Below, piece by piece: positions 18,073-26,320 of a stretch of 64,000 nt of DNA (positions are counted from its first letter, which is position 1; every line of letters starts with the position of its first letter). Location: contig DATFHF010000064.1 in NCBI GenBank assembly GCA_035248685.1, positions 1 through 64,000 of the forward strand. The letters are read 5' to 3'. The DNA is from Jatrophihabitans_A sp035248685. GTDB taxonomy: Bacteria; Actinomycetota; Actinomycetes; Mycobacteriales; Jatrophihabitantaceae. The notes under the pieces are model-generated. The model saw only the letters and a program-made list of their open reading frames with translations, was not told the DNA's origin and did not search any database. The position numbers and the translations under genes are program-made.

Positions 18073-18447
18073 ATGGACGTCCGAGTATTGGATATCGAGA
18101 ATCTGCAAGCAGAATATGGCGTCCTCACCCAACGACTGCTGCCTTGGCCGGTGCTGCGGGCACCGTTCGAGGGGGCGTGGGCAGTGCTGGAACCGGGTGC
18201 GGTGACCACCCCGCACACGCACCACGAGCACGAGCTGTTCATCGCGACGCAGGGCAGCGCGACGATCTCGGCAGACGGTGACGTGCGCCCGTTCAACGCC
18301 GGCGACACCGCCTACCTGCCGCCGGGGGAGTCGCACCAGATCGTCAATGTCGGCGACGGCGAGTTCCGGATGTATAGCGTCTGGTGGGATTCCGAGCTGG
18401 CACAGCGGTTCAGCGCCGAAGCCCGGACATCGGTTGGTGCCCGATGA
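18073..18447 (+). CDS. Stand-alone cupin, candidate hydrazine (N-N) synthase component
   Basis: A 124-residue single-domain cupin with an intact metal site. Motif 1 is PHTHHEHELFIATQG, ligands H48, H50 and E54; motif 2 is GDTAYLPPGESHQIVN, ligand H88. In known hydrazine synthetases a cupin domain is fused to a MetRS-like domain and converts an O-aminoacyl-N-hydroxylysine ester to an N-N bonded product; this protein would be the detached cupin. Start ATG at 18073, 40 bases after the hydroxylase; the stop overlaps the next ATP-grasp start (ATGA). Cupin fold is certain; N-N chemistry rests on the neighbours. Confidence 0.88.
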   Translation: MDVRVLDIENLQAEYGVLTQRLLPWPVLRAPFEGAWAVLEPGAVTTPHTHHEHELFIATQGSATISADGDVRPFNAGDTAYLPPGESHQIVNVGDGEFRMYSVWWDSELAQRFSAEARTSVGAR

Positions 18448-19745
18448 AGTTCCTCGTGGTCGAAGCTCAGCAGTACGAACACTACTACCTGCCTCGGTAC
18501 CAGCTGGCCGATAAGTACGGCGGGAACGTGCACCTGCTGCTCGGGGTCGGCGAGCCGGATTACCTGCCGGGTCGCACCCTGATGGTGGGCTCGGCCGACA
18601 TCACCGACATGATCGCGGCCGCCCGGACCTGGCATGCCGCCGAACACTTCGACGGAGTGTTCACGTTCGCGGAGATGTCGGTCAATGCCACCGCGCTGGT
18701 CGCCGACGCACTCGGGTTGCCCTGCCTCAGCGCCGAAGCTGCGCGGGGCACCCGCAACAAGCTGCTGATGCGGCAGGCGCACCAGCGCGGCGGGGTGCCG
18801 ATCCCGAGGTTCCGGTACGTGCCTGACCTGACCGCCGCGCTGGCCGCGGCAGCCGAGTTCGGCTATCCGGTGATCCTCAAGCCGACCCTGGGCGCGGCCA
18901 GCTACTACGTGTTCCGGGTGAACGATCCCGCGCAGCTGGCGGAGCGATACGCCCAGGCCGCCGAGGGAATCGCCGTGATGGACCCGTTCACGCTGGAAGC
19001 CACCGGCATCGACATCGGGCCGAACGGGCTGCTCGTCGAGTCCTTCCTGGACGGTGACGAGCACCTGTTCGAGGCGTTGGCCTGGGACGGTGAGCTGTTC
19101 CTCGGTTCGGCGGTTGACCGGGTCACCATGGAGGGCGAGACCTTCGACGACGACGTGCACATCGCGCCGACCATGCTTAGCGACGAGCAATTGGCCGAGA
19201 TCCGCGACGTTATCGGCGCGGCAGCCACTTCGCTGGGCCTGCACCGCAGCGTGCTGCATGCCGAGATCCGGATGCACGAGGGCAAGCCGCACCTGGTCGA
19301 GGTGGCCGCCCGGCTCGGCGGCGGCGCGCTGGACATGGTTGCCCGAGTCACCGCCGGCTACTGCCCGGTCCGGGCCGCCATGGACGTCGCCCGCGGCGTG
19401 AAGCCGGCCGTCCAGCACTACCGGCCGACCGGGGTGTACATGATGGGCACCTGCCTGATCTGCGACGGCGGTGAGCTCGAGTACGTCACCGTCCCGCCGG
19501 AGGTGAGCAATTCCGAGCACACCCTGATGGCCCGGATCACCCAGGAGCCCGGAGCGATCATCCACCGACCACCGGAAGGCAACATCATCCTCGGCTTCCT
19601 GGTGGTGACCGGGGATTCGCATGAGCAGGCCAAGCAGCGGCTGGAGGAATACGTCGATCAGATCGAGGTGAAGCTCGTCGGCCAGCCGGTAAGCCGAAGC
19701 AAGACGCCCTGGGCCCGGCTGCATCCGGTCGCGACCGCCGGCTGA
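18444..19745 (+). CDS. ATP-grasp ligase
   Basis: A 433-residue ATP-grasp carboxylate-amine ligase. In order: N-terminal strand MKFLVVEAQQYEHYY, RNKLLMRQAHQRGGVPIP, ATP lysine in GYPVILKPTLGAASYYV, the LVESFLDGDEHLFEAL strand, and the Mg2+/substrate motif HLVEVAARLGGGALDMV. The last has Ala-Arg where Asn-Arg is common (EVNxR to EVAAR), an alteration of one expected Mg2+-binding residue. Start ATG at 18444 overlaps the cupin stop by four bases, so cupin and ligase are translationally coupled. It probably ligates the N-N amino acid or a later intermediate; the substrate is not predictable. Confidence 0.88.
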   Translation: MKFLVVEAQQYEHYYLPRYQLADKYGGNVHLLLGVGEPDYLPGRTLMVGSADITDMIAAARTWHAAEHFDGVFTFAEMSVNATALVADALGLPCLSAEAARGTRNKLLMRQAHQRGGVPIPRFRYVPDLTAALAAAAEFGYPVILKPTLGAASYYVFRVNDPAQLAERYAQAAEGIAVMDPFTLEATGIDIGPNGLLVESFLDGDEHLFEALAWDGELFLGSAVDRVTMEGETFDDDVHIAPTMLSDEQLAEIRDVIGAAATSLGLHRSVLHAEIRMHEGKPHLVEVAARLGGGALDMVARVTAGYCPVRAAMDVARGVKPAVQHYRPTGVYMMGTCLICDGGELEYVTVPPEVSNSEHTLMARITQEPGAIIHRPPEGNIILGFLVVTGDSHEQAKQRLEEYVDQIEVKLVGQPVSRSKTPWARLHPVATAG

Positions 19746-19773
19746 CCAGCCGTAGCTGACAGGAGCCGCGCCC

Positions 19774-20619
19774 ATGCCGCACGAGAGCTCACCGGTCGTC
19801 CCACGGCAGTACCTGATGTGCCCGCCGGAACACTATGACGTCAGGTACTCGATCAACCCGTGGATGGATCCCAGCAAGCCGGTCGACACCGGCCTGGCGA
19901 TGGCCCAGTGGGAACGGCTGCGCGAGACCTACCTTGCCCTGGGCCACCAGGTCCACCTGATCGAGCCGGTGCCGGGGTTGCCGGACATGGTATTTGCGGC
20001 CAACGCTGCCACCGTCATCGGCAACCGCGCGCTGATCGCCCGCTATCGCTATCCGCAACGTTCGGCGGAGGCACCGGCCTATCGGGACTGGTTCGTCGCG
20101 AACGGTTTCGAGGTGACCGCCGAATCCCGGTTCATCAACGAGGGCCAGGGCGATTACCTGGTCGACGGCGACCGATTGCTGGCCGGCACCGGCTTCCGGA
20201 CCGATCGGCTCTCCCACCATGAGGCGCAAGAGCTGTACGGCCTGCCGGTGATCAGCCTGACCTTGGTGGATCCGCGCTTCTACCACCTGGACACCGCATT
20301 GGCGGTCCTCGGCGAGAGCCGGATCATGTATTACCCAGGAGCGTTCTCGATCGGCAGCCAGCAGGTGCTGCGACGGCTGTATCCGGACGCCCTGTTGGCA
20401 GATCGTGGCGATGCCGAGGCCTTCGGCCTGAACGCGGTATCCGACGGGGTGAACGTGGTGCTGCCGCAGGTCGCCACCCACCTGATCGAGTTGCTGCGTG
20501 AGCGGGGTTACCACCCGGTGGGGCTGGATATGTCCGAGCTGCACAAGTCCGGCGGAGCGGTGAAGTGCTGCACCCTCGAGCTGATGCCGGCAGCGGAGGT
20601 GGCGGCGGTCGCCGCCTGA
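19774..20619 (+). CDS. Dimethylarginine dimethylaminohydrolase-like amidinohydrolase/transferase
   Basis: A 281-residue member of the guanidino-modifying (DDAH/arginine deiminase/amidinotransferase) superfamily. Catalytic positions fit D71 (DMVFAANAA), E123 and D127 (INEGQGDYLVDGD), H171 (FYHLDTAL) and the nucleophilic Cys at 265/266 (SGGAVKCCTLEL). Such enzymes hydrolyse guanidines to ureas/ornithine-type products or transfer amidino groups. Start ATG at 19774 with ACAGGAG upstream. In this operon it may provide citrulline/ornithine-like building blocks or process a guanidino or amidino group; the closest paralogues in actinomycetes are catabolic, so a primary-metabolic duty is possible. Confidence 0.88.
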   Translation: MPHESSPVVPRQYLMCPPEHYDVRYSINPWMDPSKPVDTGLAMAQWERLRETYLALGHQVHLIEPVPGLPDMVFAANAATVIGNRALIARYRYPQRSAEAPAYRDWFVANGFEVTAESRFINEGQGDYLVDGDRLLAGTGFRTDRLSHHEAQELYGLPVISLTLVDPRFYHLDTALAVLGESRIMYYPGAFSIGSQQVLRRLYPDALLADRGDAEAFGLNAVSDGVNVVLPQVATHLIELLRERGYHPVGLDMSELHKSGGAVKCCTLELMPAAEVAAVAA

Positions 20620-20669
20620 GCAACCGGCGGCGTTCGGCCTTCGGCGCCGCGAGTTAGGGAGGGGAGAAA

Positions 20670-22025
20670 GTGACCGTTGATTGGTTGGGCGCCACCGTCA
20701 TCGTGATTCCGCAACCGACGGTGAACAGCCCGCTGCACATAGGCCATCTGTCCGGGCCGTACCTGGCCGCCGACGTCGCGGGCCGAGCCGCCCGGGCCCG
20801 CGGCGAGCGGATCATCACGCTGGCCGGCGTCGACGTGCATCCCAACTACGTGATGACCAAGGCCGAGACCCTTGGTGCTGACGTGTCAGAGATGGTAGCT
20901 CGATACCGAGAGCAGATCGCCGTCGCCTTCGAGTCCGCCCGGATCTCCTACGACGTGTTCATCGATCCGGAGCAGGACAGCTTCTGCCAGGCGGTCACCG
21001 GCATGCTGGGCGAACTGCTGGACCGGGGTGCCATCCGGATGCGGTCGATGACGCTGCACCGCTGCTCGGACTGTGGCCGGACCATGCAGCACTCCTACGT
21101 GGTGGGCAAGTGCCCGAACTGCGGCAGCGGCGCGAACGGGTTGTCCTGCGAACCGTGCGGCAGCTTCACTTCCGCCGCCACCCTGGTTCAGCCGGTCTGT
21201 GCCCGCTGCGGCGGTGAGCCGGAACCGATGGAGTGCACGGTGCCGGTGCTGCGACTGGAGGACTTCCGGACCCAGCTGATCGCCGAATGGACGCAGACCG
21301 AGCTACCACCGCGGGTGCGCCGGGTGCTGTCGCATTACCTGACCGCATCGCTGCCCGACTACCCGGTGGCCTACCCGATGGACTGGGGCATCGAAGGCAC
21401 CGGTGCGCTGGCCGGTCTGCGGGTGGACTTCCCGGCAGAGCTCGGGCTGAGCTACCTGTACGGGCCGGCCGGGTTGCTCGACCCGAGCGCGAGCGGCATC
21501 GACGCCTGCGTGGCGGCCTGGCGACAACTGGCCGGGATCTGGCATTTCAGTGGCATCGACAACGCCTTCTACTTCGGCATCCTGTACCCGGCCATCTTCG
21601 CGGCCGCCGGGATCACCGAGCCGAAGATGCGCGGTGCCACCGTGAACGAGCTGTACCTGCTGGAGGGAAGCAAATTCTCCAGCAGCCGCAATCATGCCTT
21701 GTGGGCCGACGAGTTCCTCGCCGAGCACGATCCGGAGCTGGTCCGGCTGTACCTGTCCTGGTGCCGGCCGGACCGGTACGAGAGCAATTTCAGCCGCCGG
21801 TCCTTCGATGCGTTCTGCGACTGGGCCCGGCCGTTGCTGAACGGGGACGGTGAAAACAGCTGTTGGCTGCCGGAGCTGCTGGCCGCCGACGAGCTCGAGC
21901 GGGCCGAGTTTGCGCTGCGGTTGAACAGCTTCGACTCCTCGCTGGCGGTGCGTTGCCTGTTCGGGGCCTTGAGCGCCGGCTCCGGCCGGGAGTCCGCCGT
22001 GCTGGCCGCGCTCACCGGGCGCTGA
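20670..22025 (+). CDS. Methionyl-tRNA synthetase-like amino-acid-activating enzyme
   Basis: A 451-residue class I aminoacyl-tRNA-synthetase-like protein. HIGH is at residues 23-26 (NSPLHIGHLSGPYL). Four CxxC knuckles follow (HRCSDCGR, GKCPNCGS, LSCEPCGS, PVCARCGG), as in MetRS, and the second ATP motif is KFSSSR at 335-340 in place of KMSKS. The C-terminal anticodon bundle is short and there is no tRNA-binding extension, so it is unlikely to be housekeeping MetRS. In hydrazine synthetases such a domain adenylates an amino acid and esterifies an N-hydroxy-amino acid. Start GTG at 20670 after GGAGGGGAG. Amino acid specificity unknown. Confidence 0.9.
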   Translation: MTVDWLGATVIVIPQPTVNSPLHIGHLSGPYLAADVAGRAARARGERIITLAGVDVHPNYVMTKAETLGADVSEMVARYREQIAVAFESARISYDVFIDPEQDSFCQAVTGMLGELLDRGAIRMRSMTLHRCSDCGRTMQHSYVVGKCPNCGSGANGLSCEPCGSFTSAATLVQPVCARCGGEPEPMECTVPVLRLEDFRTQLIAEWTQTELPPRVRRVLSHYLTASLPDYPVAYPMDWGIEGTGALAGLRVDFPAELGLSYLYGPAGLLDPSASGIDACVAAWRQLAGIWHFSGIDNAFYFGILYPAIFAAAGITEPKMRGATVNELYLLEGSKFSSSRNHALWADEFLAEHDPELVRLYLSWCRPDRYESNFSRRSFDAFCDWARPLLNGDGENSCWLPELLAADELERAEFALRLNSFDSSLAVRCLFGALSAGSGRESAVLAALTGR

Positions 22026-22059
22026 CTCGGGCGGGATCGAATGGACGAAGGAGCAAGTG

Positions 22060-22785
22060 GTGAGCACTGAATCGCTGTCCCAAGACATGGATGCCCGCCA
22101 AGTGAAGATGTGGGACGGCGCCTACGACGAGTCGGCGCTGGGTGGCCAGGCGAACCTGTGGGGTGATCCGCCGGTGCCGTACGCCAAGACCGCGGCCGAG
22201 CTGTTCGCCGCGGCCGGAGCCGCGGTGATCATGGATCTGCCATGCGGGGACGGTAGGAACCTGCCGCCGCTGACGGCTGGCGCGCCCATCCTGTTGGCCG
22301 GCGACACGTCCCGCAAGGCCATGACGATCGCCCGCGGGGTGGTCGAAAGGGCCGGCGTGCGGGATCGAGTCGTGTTCAGCGAGATCGACGCCTACGCCAC
22401 CGGTCTGCTCGACGACTCCGTCGACGGCATCTTCTGCTGGGATCTGCTCGGCCACCTGACCGAGCCCGTCGGCGCCCTCGTCGAGTTCGGTCGGATCCTG
22501 CGCCCGGGCGGCTGCCTGATCGCCAACATGTGGACGATGAACGACTGTCAGGTGGCCGACGATCGGGCCCGGATGACCGAGATCGGGCCCAAGACCTACC
22601 TCGATCATGCCGACTTCTATTGCAAGTTCTACGACGAACAGGATCTCGCCGCGCTGCTTGCCTCGGTCGGCCGGCACGCCGAGTCGGTGGAGACCGCCAA
22701 TTGGTGGGAGCCGCCGCATCCTGGCTATCGCGACTACGTCCACCGACACGAGAGCCTGATCTTCCGCATCCGGAAATCTGAGTAG
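22060..22785 (+). CDS. Class I SAM-dependent methyltransferase
   Basis: A 241-residue soluble methyltransferase. Motif I is VIMDLPCGDGRNLPPL, with the expected glycine positions modified (PCGDG); motif II is ILLAGDTSRKAM, motif III DGIFCWDLLGHL, and motif post-III RPGGCLIANMW. Two GTG codons are adjacent (22057 and 22060); the second is chosen because AAGGAG lies six bases upstream. Its TAG stop abuts the ATG of the kinase with no gap. It probably methylates N or O on an intermediate or the final product; the acceptor cannot be read from sequence. Confidence 0.85.
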   Translation: MSTESLSQDMDARQVKMWDGAYDESALGGQANLWGDPPVPYAKTAAELFAAAGAAVIMDLPCGDGRNLPPLTAGAPILLAGDTSRKAMTIARGVVERAGVRDRVVFSEIDAYATGLLDDSVDGIFCWDLLGHLTEPVGALVEFGRILRPGGCLIANMWTMNDCQVADDRARMTEIGPKTYLDHADFYCKFYDEQDLAALLASVGRHAESVETANWWEPPHPGYRDYVHRHESLIFRIRKSE

Positions 22786-23784
22786 ATGTCGGCGCAAACG
22801 CTGCTGGCACCACCGCGGGTACAACCCGCGGTGGCCGGTGGCGATGCGGTCGGCATCGGCTTCGCGCTGGCCCACCACGGCGAGCTGCTTCAGGGCATGT
22901 TCCTCGACGAGTTCGGCACGCCGCATCGGGCGCTGGTCACCTTGCCACAGCCGGCGTTGGGGACCCGAGCGGTGTTCCGGCCGAGCTACACGCACAGCGG
23001 CGTGCTGGGACCGCCGGAGCTGATCAAGGTTCGGCGGGCGGCGATACTCACCCTCGGCCAGTTGCCTGGTTATCGCTCACCGGCCAAGGGTGGCCAGATC
23101 GAGATCACCAGCACGGTGCCACGCGGCGTCGGCATGGGCTCGTCGACCAGCGATGTCACCGCGACTATTCGCGCGGTCGCCGACAGCCACCGGCATCCGC
23201 TGACCAGGGAGGAGGTGGCCAGGCTGGCCGTGCTGGCCGAATGTGCTTCCGACTCGCTGATGATCGAGGACCAGGTGGTGCTGTTCGCGCAGCGGGAAGC
23301 GGCCGTGTTGGAGATCTTCGGCCAGCAACTGCCACCGATGCTGGTGCTCGGTTGCGACACCGCCCCGGACGAACAGGTGGACACCCTGCGGCTGCCGCCG
23401 GCGCCGTACGACCGTTCGGAGATCACCCAGTTCGGCGTGCTGCGGGCCGCGCTGCGCCGGGCGGTGGCCACCTCCGACGTGGCGCTGTTGGGCCGGGTGG
23501 CCACCGCCAGTGCTCGGATCAACCAGCGCTACCTGCCGAAACCGCACCTGGAGTTGCTGTTGCGGCTCTGCCAGCAGTACGGCGGTCATGGCGTTCAGGT
23601 CGCGCACAGCGGCACGGTAGCCGGCCTGATCTTCGATGCCCGGACTGAGCAGGTGACCGAAGATATCGCCCGGTGCGCCGATGCCCTGGCCCGAGCCGGC
23701 CTGGCGGTGACCGGGATCATCGACCCGACCGGACCCGGCGCTCAGCGGTCGGTAGAGATTCATCGGATGGCAGGCGTGCGATGA
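22786..23784 (+). CDS. GHMP kinase, L-threonine-kinase (PduX)-like
   Basis: A 332-residue GHMP-superfamily kinase. Motif 1 resembles PduX (AHHGELLQGMF), motif 2 is the ATP loop VPRGVGMGSSTSDVTAT around residues 110-126, and motif 3 is AHSGTVAGLIFD near the C-terminus. PduX phosphorylates L-threonine on its hydroxyl. No cobalamin genes are nearby; the next gene, overlapping by four bases, is a cysteine-synthase-like PLP enzyme able in principle to replace the phosphate. A kinase/PLP pair of this kind makes 2,3-diaminobutyrate from threonine in some uridyl-peptide pathways. Phosphothreonine or phosphoserine is the inferred product. Confidence 0.83.
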   Translation: MSAQTLLAPPRVQPAVAGGDAVGIGFALAHHGELLQGMFLDEFGTPHRALVTLPQPALGTRAVFRPSYTHSGVLGPPELIKVRRAAILTLGQLPGYRSPAKGGQIEITSTVPRGVGMGSSTSDVTATIRAVADSHRHPLTREEVARLAVLAECASDSLMIEDQVVLFAQREAAVLEIFGQQLPPMLVLGCDTAPDEQVDTLRLPPAPYDRSEITQFGVLRAALRRAVATSDVALLGRVATASARINQRYLPKPHLELLLRLCQQYGGHGVQVAHSGTVAGLIFDARTEQVTEDIARCADALARAGLAVTGIIDPTGPGAQRSVEIHRMAGVR

Positions 23785-24842
23785 CGTTGCGAACCGTTTC
23801 CGACGAAGCCACCCAGGCATTCCAGCTGCCGCGGCTGATCAGGCTGACGCCGAACCTGTACGCCGCCTCCTTCGTCCTGATGAAGATGATCCCGGCGCGG
23901 CACATCCTGCGCCAGGCGATGTCCGACGGCCTGCTGGAACCGGAGACCGTCATCGTCGAGACCACGTCCGGCACGTTCGGCCTTGCCCTGGCGATGCAGG
24001 GGGTGCACCTGGACCGGCGGGTGGTGCTGGTCAGCGATCCAGTGATCGACGAGCGGCTGTACCGGCGGCTGACCGATCTGGGCGCGCAGGTCGATCGGGT
24101 ACCGGCGGCGGCCGGCAACATCGTCGGCGGATTCCAGACAGCCCGGCTCAACCGGCTGGCCGAGCTGCGCGCCACCTATCCCTCGACGTACTGCCCGGAG
24201 CAATACGCCAACCCGGAGAACCCGCGGTCCTACGCAGCGGTGGCCGAGCTGCTGCTGGAATGCCTGGGCCAGGTGGACTGCGTGGTCGGTCCGGTCGGTT
24301 CCGGCGGCTCGATGTGCGGCACGGTGGGTTACCTGCGCGCGGTGCTGCCGGACTGCCAGGCGATCGGTGTGGACACCCATGGCAGCGTGCTGTTCGGGCA
24401 TGCCGACGCGCACCGCGAACTACGCGGCATGGGGATGAGCGTGCTGCCGGCCAACCTGGACCACCGGATCTTCGACAGCGTGCACTGGTGCGCGCCGGCG
24501 CCCGCCTATCAGGCGACCCGCCAGTTGCACCGCCGGCATGCGCTGTTCGCCGGTCCGTCCGGCGGTGCGGCCTACCTGGCCGCTCGGTGGTGGGCGGCCG
24601 CCAACCCGAATGCGCTGACCGTCGTCATGCTTCCGGACGAGGGCTATCGCTATCAGGACACCGTGTATGACGACGATTGGCTGCGCGCCGCCGGCCACCT
24701 GGACCAGCCGGTGCCGATCGAGCCGATCGAGGTGAGCGACCCCCGCGTCCCACAAGGATCTTGGACGTCCTTCCGATGGGGCAGGCGCTCGTATGCCGAG
24801 GTCATCAGCCAGTCCGGCCAGCCTCTGTCGGGTGTCCGATGA
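23781..24842 (+). CDS. Fold-type II PLP enzyme, cysteine-synthase/beta-replacement-like
   Basis: A 353-residue PLP enzyme of the cysteine synthase family. The Schiff-base lysine is probably K35 (FVLMKMIPARHILRQA), the substrate loop is ETTSGTFGLALA (normally TSGNTG; here N is replaced by T), and the phosphate-binding glycine loop is GPVGSGGSMCGT. It should take an O-phospho or O-acyl beta-hydroxy amino acid and substitute the leaving group by a nucleophile (amine, hydrazine, thiol). It overlaps the kinase upstream and the lyase downstream by four bases each, so all three are coupled. The altered substrate loop suggests a non-standard substrate. Confidence 0.87.
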   Translation: MTLRTVSDEATQAFQLPRLIRLTPNLYAASFVLMKMIPARHILRQAMSDGLLEPETVIVETTSGTFGLALAMQGVHLDRRVVLVSDPVIDERLYRRLTDLGAQVDRVPAAAGNIVGGFQTARLNRLAELRATYPSTYCPEQYANPENPRSYAAVAELLLECLGQVDCVVGPVGSGGSMCGTVGYLRAVLPDCQAIGVDTHGSVLFGHADAHRELRGMGMSVLPANLDHRIFDSVHWCAPAPAYQATRQLHRRHALFAGPSGGAAYLAARWWAAANPNALTVVMLPDEGYRYQDTVYDDDWLRAAGHLDQPVPIEPIEVSDPRVPQGSWTSFRWGRRSYAEVISQSGQPLSGVR

Positions 24843-26320
24843 GCGCACCCGGCAGGCTGACCGGCGAGGTGGGAGTGCGCACCCGCCGGCTGATCTACGG
24901 CGAGTTGGCCCCACCGGATCTCCAGCTCGAACTGAGCTACCTCAGCCGCGTCGATCAGGCACACCTGCTGATGCTGGCGGCACAAGGGCTGGTGCCCGCG
25001 GAGGCCGCCCGCACCCTGCTGACCGGCATCGAACAGTTACGCGCCGACGGCTACCGGCAGCTGTTCGGACGGCCGGCGCCGCGCGGGATCTACCTGATGT
25101 ACGAAGGCTATCTGAGCGAGCAACTCGGCCCGGAGATCGGTGGGCAGCTACACACCGGCCGATCCCGCAACGATCTCAAGGCCACCATTACCGCCATGCG
25201 GTTGCGGGATTGGCTGCTCGACTTCGCCGGCCAGGCGGCCCGGCTGGAGGCGGTGCTGCTGGCTCGGGCGCGGGCCTACCGCACCGTGCTGATGCCGGTC
25301 TACACCCACTACCAAGCAGCGATGCCGGTCAGCTACGGCTACTACCTGCTCGGTGTAGGCCGAGCTGTCGGCCGGGACCTCGACGCCATCCAGGCCGCCG
25401 CTGACGGACTGCGGGTATGCCCACTCGGCGCCGGCGCGGTGGCCGGGTCGGACCTGCCGATCGATCCGGCACGCACCGCCCGGCTGCTCGGGTTCAGCCG
25501 GCCGAGTGCGCATGCGCTGGACGCGGTGGCGAGCCGGGACGCCGCGCTGCGGGTACTGGCGGCGGCGACCGGGCTGGCAATCACGGTGAGTCGGCTAGCG
25601 GCCGACCTGCAATTGTGGAGCACCGTCGAATTCGGCTTGGTGCGGTTCCCGGATCGGCTGGTCGGTGGCAGTTCTGCCATGCCGCAGAAGCGGAACGCGT
25701 TCCTGCTCGAGCATGTCCGGGCCAAGCCGGCGCTGGCCGTCGGCGCCTGGACCGCCGCCGCGACGGCCATGTCGGCCACCCCGTTCACCAACTCGATCGA
25801 GGTCGGGACCGAAGCGGTGTCGGCGATCTGGCCTGGGCTACTGGCTTGTGAGCACGCCGTGCTGCTGTGCCAGACCCTGGTCAGCGGCGCTCGTCCGGTG
25901 CCCGAACGAATGCGCGAGCGGGCGGCGGCCGGCTTTACCAACGCCACCGCCTTGGCCAATCAGCTGGTACGGCAGGCAATACCGTTCCGGACGGCGCATC
26001 AGCTGGTAGGGGACGCGGTACGTCAGGCGGTCGCGGCCGGATCGACCGACCTGGCCGGGTACGGTCCGCCCGGCTGGCTGGACGGCGTCGACCCGGCGAT
26101 GCTCGACCTGGACGGGCTGCTGGAAGCGCAGGCGCACGGCGGTGGTCCCGGGGCGTTCGGCCCGGTCTTCACCCAGTCACTGGTCGAATGGTCGGCCCAC
26201 CGAGACTGGTGCGCGGAATGGCGACGCGGCGTGGCCGAGGCCGAGGCCGAGCTCAGCACAGCCGTCCGGCAGCTGCTGGCCTGCCCACCGGCCACCTCAT
26301 CGGCCGGCGACGCGGCATGA
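24839..26320 (+). CDS. Argininosuccinate lyase-like fumarase/aspartase-superfamily enzyme
   Basis: A 493-residue enzyme of the fumarase/aspartase superfamily, closest in motifs to argininosuccinate lyase: HTGRSRNDLKAT (conserved region 1), VYTHYQAAMPVSYGYYL (region 2; QxA instead of the usual QPA/QHA), and the catalytic serine loop GGSSAMPQKRNAF. These enzymes cleave or form C-N bonds with fumarate release. No other arginine-synthesis genes are present, so this is a specialised paralogue. ASL/adenylosuccinate-lyase-like enzymes release N-N groups from succinyl adducts in some hydrazine pathways, one possible role here. Overlaps both neighbours by four bases. Confidence 0.88.
   Translation: MSAPGRLTGEVGVRTRRLIYGELAPPDLQLELSYLSRVDQAHLLMLAAQGLVPAEAARTLLTGIEQLRADGYRQLFGRPAPRGIYLMYEGYLSEQLGPEIGGQLHTGRSRNDLKATITAMRLRDWLLDFAGQAARLEAVLLARARAYRTVLMPVYTHYQAAMPVSYGYYLLGVGRAVGRDLDAIQAAADGLRVCPLGAGAVAGSDLPIDPARTARLLGFSRPSAHALDAVASRDAALRVLAAATGLAITVSRLAADLQLWSTVEFGLVRFPDRLVGGSSAMPQKRNAFLLEHVRAKPALAVGAWTAAATAMSATPFTNSIEVGTEAVSAIWPGLLACEHAVLLCQTLVSGARPVPERMRERAAAGFTNATALANQLVRQAIPFRTAHQLVGDAVRQAVAAGSTDLAGYGPPGWLDGVDPAMLDLDGLLEAQAHGGGPGAFGPVFTQSLVEWSAHRDWCAEWRRGVAEAEAELSTAVRQLLACPPATSSAGDAA

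Noticed and set aside
20670..22025. Housekeeping methionyl-tRNA synthetase
   Set aside because: It lies inside a secondary-metabolite operon, has a shortened anticodon bundle, KFSSS instead of KMSKS and no tRNA-binding extension.
22786..23784. PduX for cobalamin synthesis
   Set aside because: No cobalamin genes nearby; coupling to a PLP beta-replacement enzyme points to a biosynthetic role.
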